The notes: generated by a model from the letters alone, not told the origin. Positions 51,274 to 60,878 are shown, counted from the stretch's first letter. The stretch: DNA of 64,000 nt from Flavobacterium daemonense (GCF_007341385.1 NZ_VJYD01000001.1:186001-250000), one strand, 5' to 3'. Numbers and translations: made by a program.

Positions 51274-53316
51274 ATGAGAAACAAACTTTTTACAGCAATT
51301 GTAATAGTATTGTTGACAATACAAAATGGTTTCGCTCAAAAGACAAATAAACCAGAAGTAAATAAATCAGAAGCAGATACAATGCATCTGAGCAAAATAG
51401 TTATCAGCAATATCGACTTCAGAAAACAAATAATGAAAGTTGATTTAAAAATGGCGCCTGTAAATTCTGCACAGGATTTATTGCGAAAAGTCCCGGGACT
51501 TTTTATCGCCCAACATGCTGGCGGAGGCAAGGCAGAACAAATATTTTTGCGAGGTTTTGATAATGATCATGGAACCGACATTAGCGTTATGGCTGACGGA
51601 ATCCCAGTAAATATAGTCTCGCATGCACATGGACAAGGATATGCCGATTTGCATTTTCTGATTCCAGAAACGATTAAAGATATCGATTTTGGAAAAGGAT
51701 CTTATTATGCCGATAAAGGCGATTTTAATACCTCGGGTTATGTAAATTTTAGCACATTTGACAAATTAGAGAATAACCTTTTTAAGATAGAAGGTGGTTC
51801 GTTCAATACCATGCGAGCAGTTACGATGCTTAATCTTTTAAATAAAACCATGAAAGATAAGAGTTTTTACGTAGCTGGTGAATTCAATTATACCGACGGG
51901 CCGTTTGATGTAAAGCAGGATTTTAAACGCATTAATTTTTTGACGAAGTACAGCCAATGGATTGATGAAAAACATTATTTCTCTATTCTGGGATCTACCT
52001 TTAGTTCGGACTGGAATGCCTCGGGACAAATTCCGGAAAGAGCAGTAGAAGAAGGAATTATAAGCAGGTGGGGATCAATAGACCCAACGGAGGGCGGGAG
52101 AACATCAAGGACAAATTTGGCATTAAATTATAAGTATTTAGCGAGTGAGAATGAAGAGTTTTCTAGTAATTTATTTTATTCGAAATATGACTTTAACCTC
52201 TTTTCAAACTTTACTTTTTTTCTAAAGGATCCCGTTTATGGAGATGAAATTCAACAAACTGACAATCGCTCTATTTATGGATTAGAAAATAAGTATGTCC
52301 GAAGATTTGCATTTGAAAATAGCAATATGACTTGGACTTCTGGAGTAGGTTTTCGTTTTGATGATATCAAGGATTTGCAGTTAAATCATGTTTTTCAGCG
52401 TGATTTATTGTTAGACAGACTGTCTGATGCATCTGCTTCTGAAATCAATGTTCACGGCTATACTTCAATCGATTATAGAGTGGAGAAATGGATTATAAAT
52501 CCGTCAGCGAGATTGGATTATTTTACTTTCAGTCTTCATGATCGACTTGCTAGTTTACCGGCTGCAAAAGAGGCTTCGGCAGCAAGAGTGAGTCCGAAAT
52601 TGAATATTTCCTATACACAAAACCAAAATGTGCAATGGTATATTAAATCTGGTTTTGGATTTCACTCCAATGATGTAAGAGTTGTCGTGGCGCAAGATGG
52701 AAAAGAAATTCTGCCTTATTCTTTTGGAAGTGATCTTGGTGTTATCCTTCGACCAACCGCTAACATGATTATTCAGCCTGCAATATGGCATATGTATCTG
52801 CAGCAAGAATTTGTATATGTTGGAGATGAAGCTGTTATAGAACCATCAGGAAAAACACGTCGTTTGGGATTCGATCTTAGTTTGAGATACCAACCATTTC
52901 CTTGGCTGTATCTTGACGGAGATCTTAATTATGCTCATGCCCGTTTTATTGATGAGCCAAAGGGGGAAGATTATATTCCATTAGTTCCAACGCTTACAAG
53001 TACAGGAGGCGTGGCGGTAAAACTTCGGTCAGGTTTCTCGGCAAATCTAAGATACCGCTATATGGATTCGCGACCTGCTATCGAAGATAATTCGGTAAGA
53101 ACACGAGGCTATTTTGTTAACGATCTTGTGTTGGCGTATGGCAAAAAAAGTTGGGAGTTAAATCTGCAGTTTCAAAACATCTTTAACACCAAATGGAATG
53201 AAGCACAATTCGAAACAGAAACCAGACTCAGAAATGAGACAAATTCGGTATCAGAATTATGTTTTACTCCGGGAACACCTTTCGCTGTAAAAGCAGGAAT
53301 AAGCTACAAAATTTAA
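51274..53316 (+). CDS. TonB-dependent outer-membrane receptor
   Basis: 680 residues with a signal peptide (AIVIVLLTIQNGFAQ, to about residue 22). The plug domain is clear (SAQDLLRKVPGLFIAQHAGGGKAEQIFLRGFDNDHGTDISVMADGIPV, then GYADLHFLIPETIKDIDFGKGSYYADKGDFNTSGYVNF), followed by the barrel and the C-terminal strand (GTPFAVKAGISYKI). The plug holds SHAHGQGYADLHF, a cluster of histidines near the pore mouth. Receptors of this type import iron chelates, vitamins or metals such as nickel; the urease context favours nickel or a nickel chelate. Confidence 0.88.
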   Translation: MRNKLFTAIVIVLLTIQNGFAQKTNKPEVNKSEADTMHLSKIVISNIDFRKQIMKVDLKMAPVNSAQDLLRKVPGLFIAQHAGGGKAEQIFLRGFDNDHGTDISVMADGIPVNIVSHAHGQGYADLHFLIPETIKDIDFGKGSYYADKGDFNTSGYVNFSTFDKLENNLFKIEGGSFNTMRAVTMLNLLNKTMKDKSFYVAGEFNYTDGPFDVKQDFKRINFLTKYSQWIDEKHYFSILGSTFSSDWNASGQIPERAVEEGIISRWGSIDPTEGGRTSRTNLALNYKYLASENEEFSSNLFYSKYDFNLFSNFTFFLKDPVYGDEIQQTDNRSIYGLENKYVRRFAFENSNMTWTSGVGFRFDDIKDLQLNHVFQRDLLLDRLSDASASEINVHGYTSIDYRVEKWIINPSARLDYFTFSLHDRLASLPAAKEASAARVSPKLNISYTQNQNVQWYIKSGFGFHSNDVRVVVAQDGKEILPYSFGSDLGVILRPTANMIIQPAIWHMYLQQEFVYVGDEAVIEPSGKTRRLGFDLSLRYQPFPWLYLDGDLNYAHARFIDEPKGEDYIPLVPTLTSTGGVAVKLRSGFSANLRYRYMDSRPAIEDNSVRTRGYFVNDLVLAYGKKSWELNLQFQNIFNTKWNEAQFETETRLRNETNSVSELCFTPGTPFAVKAGISYKI

Positions 53317-53328
53317 ACTTGATAAAAA

Positions 53329-54132
53329 ATGAAAAAAGTGTCTACAAAAAACAAATTGCGATTGGCAGTGGTCATTTTTGTGGTCACATTTAGTAATTCA
53401 TACGCACAGTTGAGCCCTCCGGGTTTAGGAGAGGGAAAAAACGCAGCTTGGTTTGCCTTTGGAGTCAGGCAATCTTTAGATTCACTTAAACAAAAAGAAT
53501 CGACCACTTACGTAGGATATGGATTAAAGAGTAGTCCAGACGAAAACAATCCGTTTTCAAAAATGGCTATTCTGGTAATCAATGAAGAAATTTCAAATCG
53601 GTTCAAAAAGAATTGGGAATACTCTTATGCATTGAGCTACAGACGAGCAAATAATTATGATTCTGATGCGCCTTATGCGGAATTAAACCCTGCAATTGAA
53701 CAGGAATTCAGATTATACGGACGCTATTCTTATATCACAGAAGGCAACGGACTGAAATGGAAAAATACGATTAGACAAGAGTTTAGAAAATTTTTTAATC
53801 CAGATTTCAGTAATGCCGAGGAGAATTTTCAGTTGCGTACAAGGTTTAAAACACAACTGAGCCTGGATTTAGGAAGCAGTAAAACGCATCATTTTATAGG
53901 CGGAGCAGAGGCGCTTTTTGCTATTAGCAAAGAAAATGAGCCAGAAAATGAGTGGTCAAAGTTTGCTTATAAAGAAAGCAGGTTTACGCTTTACTATTCA
54001 ATTAGTCCGCATGAAATTCCATTTATTTTCGACGTTGGCTACATGTATAACCTTATCGGAAAAGGAGCAGCTATTTCAGACGTGAATTATTTGGCCTTGG
54101 ATGTAATTTGGAAAAATCCTTTCGGGGCATGA
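53329..54132 (+). CDS. DUF2490-type outer-membrane protein, urease locus
   Basis: 267 residues, signal peptide ending at NSYAQ (about residue 26). The pattern FSKMAILVINEEISNRFKKNWEYSYALSYR, EFRLYGRYSYI, WKNTIRQEFRKFFNP, FQLRTRFKTQLSLDLG and YLALDVIWKNPFG resembles the DUF2490 protein at 3728. It starts 12 bp after the TonB receptor and ends the urease locus. It may form a barrel that works with the receptor. Function unknown. Confidence 0.68.
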   Translation: MKKVSTKNKLRLAVVIFVVTFSNSYAQLSPPGLGEGKNAAWFAFGVRQSLDSLKQKESTTYVGYGLKSSPDENNPFSKMAILVINEEISNRFKKNWEYSYALSYRRANNYDSDAPYAELNPAIEQEFRLYGRYSYITEGNGLKWKNTIRQEFRKFFNPDFSNAEENFQLRTRFKTQLSLDLGSSKTHHFIGGAEALFAISKENEPENEWSKFAYKESRFTLYYSISPHEIPFIFDVGYMYNLIGKGAAISDVNYLALDVIWKNPFGA

Positions 54133-54181
54133 TAAACTAATAGAAAGACTTAGTGCTTAACACATTTTGTAAAATTATTTT

Positions 54182-54274
54182 AAACACATAGAAACATAGT
54201 TTTTGTAAACTCAAAAAAAGGCGTTTCACTAATTTCAATGCACATAGAGCTATGTGTTAAAGCTTGCTTTTTCT
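54182..54274 (+). repeat. dispersed intergenic repeat units
   Basis: AAACACATAGAAACATAG (54182-54199) recurs as its reverse complement at 55884-55901, and a 25-bp unit at 54250-54274 (CTATGTGTTAAAGCTTGC and following T/C) recurs in direct orientation at 55833-55857. Both copies flank the RidA gene. Confidence 0.75.
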
Positions 54275-54396
54275 GTGAACTTAAAAGAAGGAGTAAAAAG
54301 CTAATTATTAATGTGTTAAAATTAAAGTTTATTCAATCTCACTCAACTCGTTAATCCATAAAAAAGTAATAATTAAAACAGAAAAACAAACAAATT

Positions 54397-55623
54397 ATGA
54401 GCGAAATCAAAAAGAATTCGAGAAACACGGAAAATGCGCCAAAAAGCCCGTTTTCAACCCAAACTGTAGCATTTTCCCATTACAATAATATTTCGGCGCA
54501 ATTGCCTATCGATCCAAAAACGGGAGAAATTGTTGGCAATACCGTTAAAGAACAAGCAAAACAATGTTTGACAAATATTCAAGCAATTGTTGAAAGCATT
54601 GGACATGTTATGGATGATGCCGTAAAATTGACTGTATTCGTTAAGAATATTTCTGACATTGAAGCAATTGAAGAAGTGTATAAAACATTCTTCAAAAAAG
54701 AGCTTCCAACACGTACAACAGTTGCTGTAGCAGCTTTGCCACTTGAAGGCGCTTTGATTCAAATAGATGCTCTTATTTCAAATGGCGAAGGAACGACGCC
54801 GCAAAAAGCATTAGATCTTGTTAAAGTAACTAGAAACACAGAGAAAGCGCCAAAAAGTGTAAACGCACAAACTGTAGCATTTTCTCATTACAACAATATT
54901 TCGGCTCAATTGCCTATCGATCCTCAGTCGGGTAAGATAGTTGCAGGCGGTGCGGCTGAACAGACAGAACAATGCTTAAAAAACATCCAAGCAATTTTAG
55001 AAAGCATCGGACATGTTATGAATGATGTGGTTAAAACCAATATTTTTCTTAAAAACCTTTCAGATGCAGAAACTGTAAATGGCGTTTTAGCAAAATTCTT
55101 CCCAAACTATGTTCCTGCTAGAACAATTATTAACGCAGCAGCTTTGCCAATAGACGCTTTGGTTCAGATTGATGTAGCGGTATCACACGGTGACGGAACA
55201 CCTCCGCAACTTGCAGAAGATGCACGCTTTCTGGTAATTGAAGCAAATAATACAGAAAATGCACCAAAAGTTCCGTATTCGCATACTGTGGCTTATTCAC
55301 ATTACAATCACATTTCGGGACAATTGCCGCTTATTCCAGAAACCAATCAGATAGTTGGCGGTGGTGTTAAGGAACAAGCAGAACAATGTTTAAACAATAT
55401 TAGAGCAATTTTAGAAAGCATCGATCACAAAATGGATGACGTTGTAAAAATTAATATCCAGCTTAAAAATATTGAAGATCTTAATGCCGTAAACGAAATC
55501 TATAATTTGTTTTTTAATGGCGATTTGCCTGCAAGAACAGTAATTGGAGTTTCGGCAATTCCTATGGATGCTTTAATTCAAATTGACGCTGTGGTTTCGA
55601 ATAGTGAAGGTACGCCAGCTTAA
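54397..55623 (+). CDS. single-chain triple RidA (YjgF/YER057c/UK114) protein
   Basis: 408 residues made of three tandem RidA domains: about 9-135, 146-270 and 284-408. Repeats 1 and 2 are nearly identical in their first 40 residues (QTVAFSHYNNISAQLPIDP in both), repeat 3 is more diverged. Each keeps the substrate-carboxylate Arg: LPTRT (106), VPART (242), LPART (380). The usual Cys two residues later is replaced and the catalytic Glu is replaced by Asp (QID). Canonical RidA is a homotrimer with active sites between subunits, so this chain may form the whole trimer by itself. RidA proteins remove reactive enamine/imine intermediates. It is transcribed alone and ends in a terminator. Confidence 0.9.
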   Translation: MSEIKKNSRNTENAPKSPFSTQTVAFSHYNNISAQLPIDPKTGEIVGNTVKEQAKQCLTNIQAIVESIGHVMDDAVKLTVFVKNISDIEAIEEVYKTFFKKELPTRTTVAVAALPLEGALIQIDALISNGEGTTPQKALDLVKVTRNTEKAPKSVNAQTVAFSHYNNISAQLPIDPQSGKIVAGGAAEQTEQCLKNIQAILESIGHVMNDVVKTNIFLKNLSDAETVNGVLAKFFPNYVPARTIINAAALPIDALVQIDVAVSHGDGTPPQLAEDARFLVIEANNTENAPKVPYSHTVAYSHYNHISGQLPLIPETNQIVGGGVKEQAEQCLNNIRAILESIDHKMDDVVKINIQLKNIEDLNAVNEIYNLFFNGDLPARTVIGVSAIPMDALIQIDAVVSNSEGTPA

Positions 55624-55669
55624 CTAATCGATAAAAGTCTAGCTTTTAAAGAAGAGTTTTTTTAGAAAA

Positions 55670-55720
55670 AAAACGCTTATAACGGATGTTTAAAATCCTG
55701 TTGTAAGCGTTTTCGTTTTT
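55670..55720 (+). terminator. rho-independent terminator after the triple RidA gene
   Basis: AAAACGCTTATAAC (55670-55683) pairs with GTTGTAAGCGTTTT (55700-55713) with one mismatch; a T run follows. Confidence 0.82.
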
Positions 55721-55754
55721 AAGTAAAAAAGGATTTATTAAATATCCGTTCTTA

Positions 55755-55901
55755 TCCGCGTTTTCGCAAAGCGAATCTGTTTTATCCGTGTACTCAGGCA
55801 AAAGTATTTATTTAAAATAATGCATTAAGAACTATGTGTTAAAGCTTGCTTTTTCTTTTAATCTTCAATACAAGCAATAAAACCTATGTTTCTATGTGTT
55901 T
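55755..55901. repeat. dispersed repeats between RidA and AraC genes
   Basis: This holds a TTCGC-AAA-GCGAA palindrome near 55764, the 25-bp direct copy at 55833-55857 and the inverted 18-bp copy at 55884-55901. It is a boundary made of repeat modules rather than a gene. Confidence 0.65.
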
Positions 55902-55912
55902 GGATCTATTTT

Positions 55913-56797
55913 TTAATGTTTTAAAAACTGTGTACGATACTCAGAAGGAGATTCTCCCGTCACTTTTTTAAACATGCGCGAAAAATAAGAAGGAGATTGA
56001 AAATGCAATTCAAATGCTATTTCTGCTATTTCTTTTGAGTTATCTTGTAACAGAATTTGGCTGTGCTGAATGGTAATTTCGTTTATCCATTGTTTTGGCG
56101 CTTTTCCGGTGGTTTCTTTAACGCATTTGTTCAAATAATTATCTGATATTTTCAATAGATTAGAATAATAATCTATGTTTTTATGCTGAATGTGGTTTTT
56201 CTGTACCAATTCTCTAAACTGAAAAGAAATAAAACTTGCACGACTAAGCGATTTGTTATTAGTATTTTCCGTTCGTATAATTTTTAATAACGCAGACTGA
56301 AGAAGTGATGTTGTAATAGCATCAATATGTTCGGTTTGATTTAATTCTTCTTCAAGTAATTCAAATAAACGAGTAAGCCAATTGATTTTGTTAGGGTTTA
56401 AAATGGAGAACGGCGAAGCATAAAAGAAATTTAAATCACTCGTTGTCAATGAAATTTCTGTAATAACCTCATTTTCATAGATAACAAAAAAACCTTCAAC
56501 ATCGTCTGACAATTCTAATGTTGCCGTAAAATTCCCTTGTTTAATACTAAGCGCTTGATTCGCATTAATTTCAAAAACAGATGTTTCTAGTTGTTGTTTT
56601 ACAAATCCTTTAGTTACAAAAATCAAAAAGTTAAAAGTCGTTTGATAGGGATTAACGGGAATTACAATCTTCTTTAAATAATTTTCAATTCGGTACAGCT
56701 GAACGTTAGAATTATTAAAAAGATTATGAGCGGATATATCGGGAAGAAAGAACTTCTTATATTCATAATTACTAAGTAATTTGGGGTTATTTTTCAT
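55913..56797 (-). CDS. AraC-family transcriptional regulator
   Basis: 294 residues. The N-terminal ligand domain (NPYQTTFNFLIFVTKGFVKQQLETSVFEINANQALSIKQGNFTATLELSDD) is cupin-like; the C-terminal part has the two HTH motifs (IDYYSNLLKISDNYLNKCVKETTGKAPKQWI and AEIAFELHFQSPSYFSRMFKKVTGESPSEYRTQF). It is convergent with the triple RidA gene and divergent to the aldehyde dehydrogenase gene, which is the most likely target. The sensed molecule is unknown. Confidence 0.9.
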   Translation of the reverse strand: MKNNPKLLSNYEYKKFFLPDISAHNLFNNSNVQLYRIENYLKKIVIPVNPYQTTFNFLIFVTKGFVKQQLETSVFEINANQALSIKQGNFTATLELSDDVEGFFVIYENEVITEISLTTSDLNFFYASPFSILNPNKINWLTRLFELLEEELNQTEHIDAITTSLLQSALLKIIRTENTNNKSLSRASFISFQFRELVQKNHIQHKNIDYYSNLLKISDNYLNKCVKETTGKAPKQWINEITIQHSQILLQDNSKEIAEIAFELHFQSPSYFSRMFKKVTGESPSEYRTQFLKH

Positions 56798-57102
56798 ATA
56801 AACCTGATTTTATAATAAAGCTTCGAATGTTAACTATGAAACAATCTCAGCAGTAAAAAATGGAATACTAAGTTAAGCAATTTTTTATTGGTTTTTCTAT
56901 TTAATTTGTTCGAATTTGTATCTGTAAACCTTTGAATTTACTGAGTTTTTTAACTTATCTTCGTATGTATGAGAATTTCCAAATATAGGCTCTATTTTGA
57001 GTTTGATTTGTTTTTCGAAGACATAAAAAACTTCATTTTTGCAATATTTAAATCAAAATAAATTGTACCTTTTACAGTGCTTTTAATTAAAATAAGACAA
57101 TT
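56798..57102. other. 305-bp intergenic region between AraC and aldehyde dehydrogenase genes
   Basis: AT-rich divergent control region. No ORF, hairpin terminator or exact TTG-N19-TAnnTTTG promoter is convincing in it; TACCTTTT near 57066 is the closest -7 candidate for the aldehyde dehydrogenase. Confidence 0.5.
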
Positions 57103-58467
57103 ATGATAAAGTCTATAAATCCTTATAATCAGGAAACGGTATATGAATGTGTTGAAATGCAGAGTCAAAAGATTAAGAATGTGATTGAAACTGCAGATCT
57201 ACAATATAAAGTATGGAAAGAGATTCCATTTTCGGAACGTTCAATATTAATGAAAAATGCTGGTCAGGAATTAAGAAAAAACGCCCGCGAATATGCTGAG
57301 ATTATTACTCAGGAAATGGGAAAACCAATCACACAGTCATTGGCAGAAATAGAAAAATGTGCCGCTTTATGTGATTATTACGCTACACATGCGCCTGAAA
57401 TGCTTTCAGATAAAATAATTGAAACAGAAGCATACAAAAGTTATGTTAGTTACGAACCAATAGGAGTTGTTTTAGCGATCATGCCTTGGAATTACCCATT
57501 TTGGCAAGTTATGCGTTTTGCTGTTCCAGCGCTCATGGCGGGAAATGTCGGAATACTTAAACATGCCAGTAATGTGATGAAATGCGCCACAAGTATTGAA
57601 AAAGTATTTGAAAGAGCAGGATTTCCTAAAGGTTGTTTTACGAATCTGCCTATTGGAAGTAAAAAGGTAGAAGAAATTATTAAAAATCCCAAAGTGAAAG
57701 CGGTAACCCTTACCGGAAGTGAAGCTGCAGGAAGAGCTGTAGCGGCTGTTGCTGGAAGCGAAATTAAAAAAACAGTACTCGAATTAGGAGGGAGCAACGC
57801 TTTGGTTGTTTTTGCCGATTGTAATCTCGAGCAAACAGTAAAAACTTGTGTGCAAGCACGTTTTCAGAATGCGGGGCAGAGTTGTATTGCTGGAAAACGC
57901 CTGTTGGTGGAATCATCGATTGCAGAAAAATTTACAAAATCCTTTCTTGAAGGTGTCAAAAGTCTTCGTCAAGGAGATCCATTAAATGATGAAACTACAA
58001 TTGGAACTATGGCTCGAATTGATCTTGCCGAAGAACTCGAAAAACAGCTTCAACAAACAATAGAAAAGGGAGCAGTAGTCTTGCTTGGAGGCCACAGAAA
58101 TAAAGCGTATTTTGAGCCTACCGTTGTAGGTAATGTTACGCCAGATATGTCTATTTTTACAGAAGAAATTTTTGGTCCCGTAATCGGAATTACGACTTTT
58201 AAGGATGAAGAAGAAGCGGTTCAGCTGTCAAATAGCAGTGCATTTGGACTTGGAGTTACGATCTTTACAGAAGACTTTGAAAAAGCTGTCCGATTAGTGC
58301 CAAAATTTGACGAAGGAGCAGTGTTTGTAAACGAACTCGTAAAAAGTGATCAGAGATTGCCTTTTGGTGGCACTAAAAATTCTGGATACGGACGCGAACT
58401 TTCGCAAGATGGTATTCAAGAATTTGTAAACAAGAAAACGGTTTACATCAATAAATATAAAAATTAA
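57103..58467 (+). CDS. aldehyde dehydrogenase (succinate-semialdehyde dehydrogenase-like)
   Basis: 454 residues. The family motifs are all present: MPWNYPFWQ, TGSEAAGR (NAD-binding), ELGGSNALVV (catalytic Glu), NAGQSCIAGKR (catalytic Cys), EEIFGPVIG and PFGGTKNSGYGRE. The PFWQVMRFAVPALMAGNVGILKHASNV segment and length fit the GabD-like, NAD(P)-dependent group. It oxidises a semialdehyde or other aldehyde to the acid. It stands 27 bp upstream of the DUF1826-like gene and likely forms a transcript with it. Confidence 0.9.
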   Translation: MIKSINPYNQETVYECVEMQSQKIKNVIETADLQYKVWKEIPFSERSILMKNAGQELRKNAREYAEIITQEMGKPITQSLAEIEKCAALCDYYATHAPEMLSDKIIETEAYKSYVSYEPIGVVLAIMPWNYPFWQVMRFAVPALMAGNVGILKHASNVMKCATSIEKVFERAGFPKGCFTNLPIGSKKVEEIIKNPKVKAVTLTGSEAAGRAVAAVAGSEIKKTVLELGGSNALVVFADCNLEQTVKTCVQARFQNAGQSCIAGKRLLVESSIAEKFTKSFLEGVKSLRQGDPLNDETTIGTMARIDLAEELEKQLQQTIEKGAVVLLGGHRNKAYFEPTVVGNVTPDMSIFTEEIFGPVIGITTFKDEEEAVQLSNSSAFGLGVTIFTEDFEKAVRLVPKFDEGAVFVNELVKSDQRLPFGGTKNSGYGRELSQDGIQEFVNKKTVYINKYKN

Positions 58468-58494
58468 AAAAATAGATTTCTCTACATCATAATT

Positions 58495-59193
58495 ATGAAT
58501 AATACGTTTTCTGACAACGACCAAATTGGAGTGGTTTCTGCTTTCTCGGACTTGGTAAATACCGATTTCAAAGGAGAAATGAATGCATTATGCTGGTACA
58601 GAAATTTGGATGGTGATTTTGCTGAAATTACAGCCAAGTTGTCTTTAAAAGAAAATATAACCGAAGTTTTTCCCGAAGATTTACGAGCACTTCAATTATC
58701 AGAAAAAGGAAATTCAGCAAGAGAAATAATCTTAAATGATCTGAAATTATTAACTGATTTTGGTGCTTCGCCTTCACTTAATTTGCTAAAATGTTATGAA
58801 CGTGATGATGAATTTGATTTCATATCTACGGATGTCTATTCGTTTCACGTCGATCGTTCTCCCATTGCAACCGATACTTTTTTGTGCACGTATCACGGAG
58901 CTGCGAGTGATATAATTTCGAATTCGCAGGCAGAGCAAAAAATCTTAATTCCAGAAATTCGAGCAAAGCTAAAAAAACTCCATGACGGAACAGACGAAGA
59001 ATTCGAAGATTTTTTAAAAGAAAATTACTTTGATCTGCATTATCAGGTACACGAAGATGCAAAACCAATTAATTTAGGATTAGGGCATATCTGGCGACTG
59101 GCCGTAGATCATCCAAAACAACAAGTTTTACCGTGCATTCATAGAGCGCCAATAGAAAACGATGGCGAATATAGATTGTTGCTGATTTGTTAG
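58495..59193 (+). CDS. DUF1826-like protein
   Basis: 232 residues, soluble. CWYRNLDGDFAEI (start) and the region YSFHVDRSPIATDTFLCTYHGAASDIISN, then VLPCIHRAPIENDGEYRLLLIC, resemble the DUF1826 family. HVD, followed far downstream by IHR, is the H-x-D...H spacing of Fe(II)-type double-stranded beta-helix enzymes, but this is only a resemblance. Several cysteines are present (CWYR, LKC, LCTYH, LPC). It is placed directly behind the aldehyde dehydrogenase. The assignment is of moderate certainty. Confidence 0.6.
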   Translation: MNNTFSDNDQIGVVSAFSDLVNTDFKGEMNALCWYRNLDGDFAEITAKLSLKENITEVFPEDLRALQLSEKGNSAREIILNDLKLLTDFGASPSLNLLKCYERDDEFDFISTDVYSFHVDRSPIATDTFLCTYHGAASDIISNSQAEQKILIPEIRAKLKKLHDGTDEEFEDFLKENYFDLHYQVHEDAKPINLGLGHIWRLAVDHPKQQVLPCIHRAPIENDGEYRLLLIC

Positions 59194-59198
59194 ATTTA

Positions 59199-60878
59199 TT
59201 AAATTCCTTTATTAGCTGCAGATTTTATTAATTTAATTCCTGTATGAATGAATTGATCCTCATTAAAATTTGATGTTGTTTGCTTGACAAAATGATCAAT
59301 TTTCAAACCGTTTCTTTGCACCTGGGTTCCGTCAGGGTAAAATCCTCCCATGCAAGTAAATTGAAATTCTTCGCCATCAGGCAGTTTGAAAATGGCAACA
59401 TTGACAGGTGCACCAGAAGTTGTTTTGCCAACAGTTATGCAATTAGGAGCTGCCTGAATAGCCATTCCAATATACTCAGCCCTGCTTTGGGTACCGCCAT
59501 ATACTAAAAGAATAATTTTTTTATTGTAGTATTTTGAATTTTTGTGACCCGCTTTAAAAGGATCTACGATAGCACTAATAGCAGGTTTGTCAAAGTGTGA
59601 CAACGAAGGTCTTTGCTTTAACGGAAAAAGAATTTTAATAAATTCTTTTCGGTCAGGATAGATGTAATTTGCAATTTCCTCGCCGGAAATATTTTTGGGA
59701 TAATTTCTTAAATCTAAAATAATCCCATCTGTGTTGGAAAATGCTTCAAATGCTTTTTTTGTATCCTCTTTCGAAATTGTACTCAGATTTATGTATCCAA
59801 TTTTATCTTCGATAATTTCCCATTCTTTTTTATAGGAAAAAAATGGAAGCCGAGACTGTTCTTCGTCTTTTGGGAAAGTCTTATAAAGATGAATGTATTT
59901 TGTAGCAACAACATCTTTTCTTTTTATTTTGACTTTAAGACTGTCTTCCTTATTCATCAACAAAAACCAAGTCAAGCGCTCTAAATGACGCTCATTTGAA
60001 GACGAAATCAGTGATCCAATCTTTTGCTTGCGGAATGATTTAATGTCCATGTCATTGATTTCAACAATCAAATCGCCTAATTTCAAATTGTCTTTTTCTG
60101 CCAATTTATTAAACATTCCCGAAACGACTAAAGTGTCATTAACATTCGTTGTGGTGATTGGTGCCTTGAATTTAAAAAGTGAATCTAATACTGTTTTTGA
60201 GAAAAAATACGAATGTGAGTCGTTGAGCGATGCAATGGAATGCATTTTTGCCAACTCATATTCTAATTGAGAAGTGCTTTTTGAAAACTCATCGATAAAA
60301 CTTTCAAGCTGACTATACCAGTTTTTATCCATCAAGTATTTATTTACATCATGATATTGGATCACATTCCAAAAACTAAATAATTCTAATAATCGATGGC
60401 TTTTTGTTTTATAGTCAAATCCTTTAAAACCTTTCTCATTATCAAAAGTAGGAATGCCGCCTTTTGATGTGTAGTAAAAACCAATATTTGTATTGTTTTC
60501 TAATTTTTTTAATTTGGAAAAAAGTGCTGTGTTGCCAGAATAGTTTTCTATCCACTTATAGTCATAATTTTTCGTAAACAAATTATCGGTATTGGTGTCG
60601 GTTTTTATTTTGCTTTCCGGAATTGACGTGATAAAATTCAATAGAAATACATCAAGATTTGTTTGCGTAGTTACGCTTTCAAGTTTGTCAAAATTTTCAA
60701 TAAATATTTCATCCCAATTGTATTTTCCATTACTTACTTCATAATGTTGGTATTTCATCAATCCCCAAACCAAGCCAAATTGTTTGTATTTTTCGGTAGC
60801 ACTAATTTTTTCTTGAGAAAACATTTGTACAATGAAACAAAAGCAAAGCGTAATGGCGAAAATATTTTTTTTAATCAT
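59199..60878 (-). CDS. exported S41-family (C-terminal-processing type) peptidase
   Basis: 559 residues with a signal peptide (ITLCFCFIVQMFSQ, to about residue 21). A helical N-terminal domain (to about 230) is followed by a PDZ segment (VNDTLVVSGMFNKLAEKDNLKLGDLIVEINDMDIKSFR) and the S41 protease domain: KIGYINLSTISKEDTKKAFEAFSNTDGIILDLRNYPKN and KIILLVYGGTQSRAEYIGMAIQ, where the Ser of TQS is the nucleophile, then TTSGAPVNVAIFKLPDGEEFQFTCMG. It works in the periplasm or on the surface. Its stop lies 5 bp from the end of the convergent DUF1826 gene, with no terminator between them. Confidence 0.87.
   Translation of the reverse strand: MIKKNIFAITLCFCFIVQMFSQEKISATEKYKQFGLVWGLMKYQHYEVSNGKYNWDEIFIENFDKLESVTTQTNLDVFLLNFITSIPESKIKTDTNTDNLFTKNYDYKWIENYSGNTALFSKLKKLENNTNIGFYYTSKGGIPTFDNEKGFKGFDYKTKSHRLLELFSFWNVIQYHDVNKYLMDKNWYSQLESFIDEFSKSTSQLEYELAKMHSIASLNDSHSYFFSKTVLDSLFKFKAPITTTNVNDTLVVSGMFNKLAEKDNLKLGDLIVEINDMDIKSFRKQKIGSLISSSNERHLERLTWFLLMNKEDSLKVKIKRKDVVATKYIHLYKTFPKDEEQSRLPFFSYKKEWEIIEDKIGYINLSTISKEDTKKAFEAFSNTDGIILDLRNYPKNISGEEIANYIYPDRKEFIKILFPLKQRPSLSHFDKPAISAIVDPFKAGHKNSKYYNKKIILLVYGGTQSRAEYIGMAIQAAPNCITVGKTTSGAPVNVAIFKLPDGEEFQFTCMGGFYPDGTQVQRNGLKIDHFVKQTTSNFNEDQFIHTGIKLIKSAANKGI

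Noticed and set aside
54397..55623. DNA repeats in the RidA gene as an independent repeat element
   Set aside because: They are explained by three homologous protein domains in one frame.
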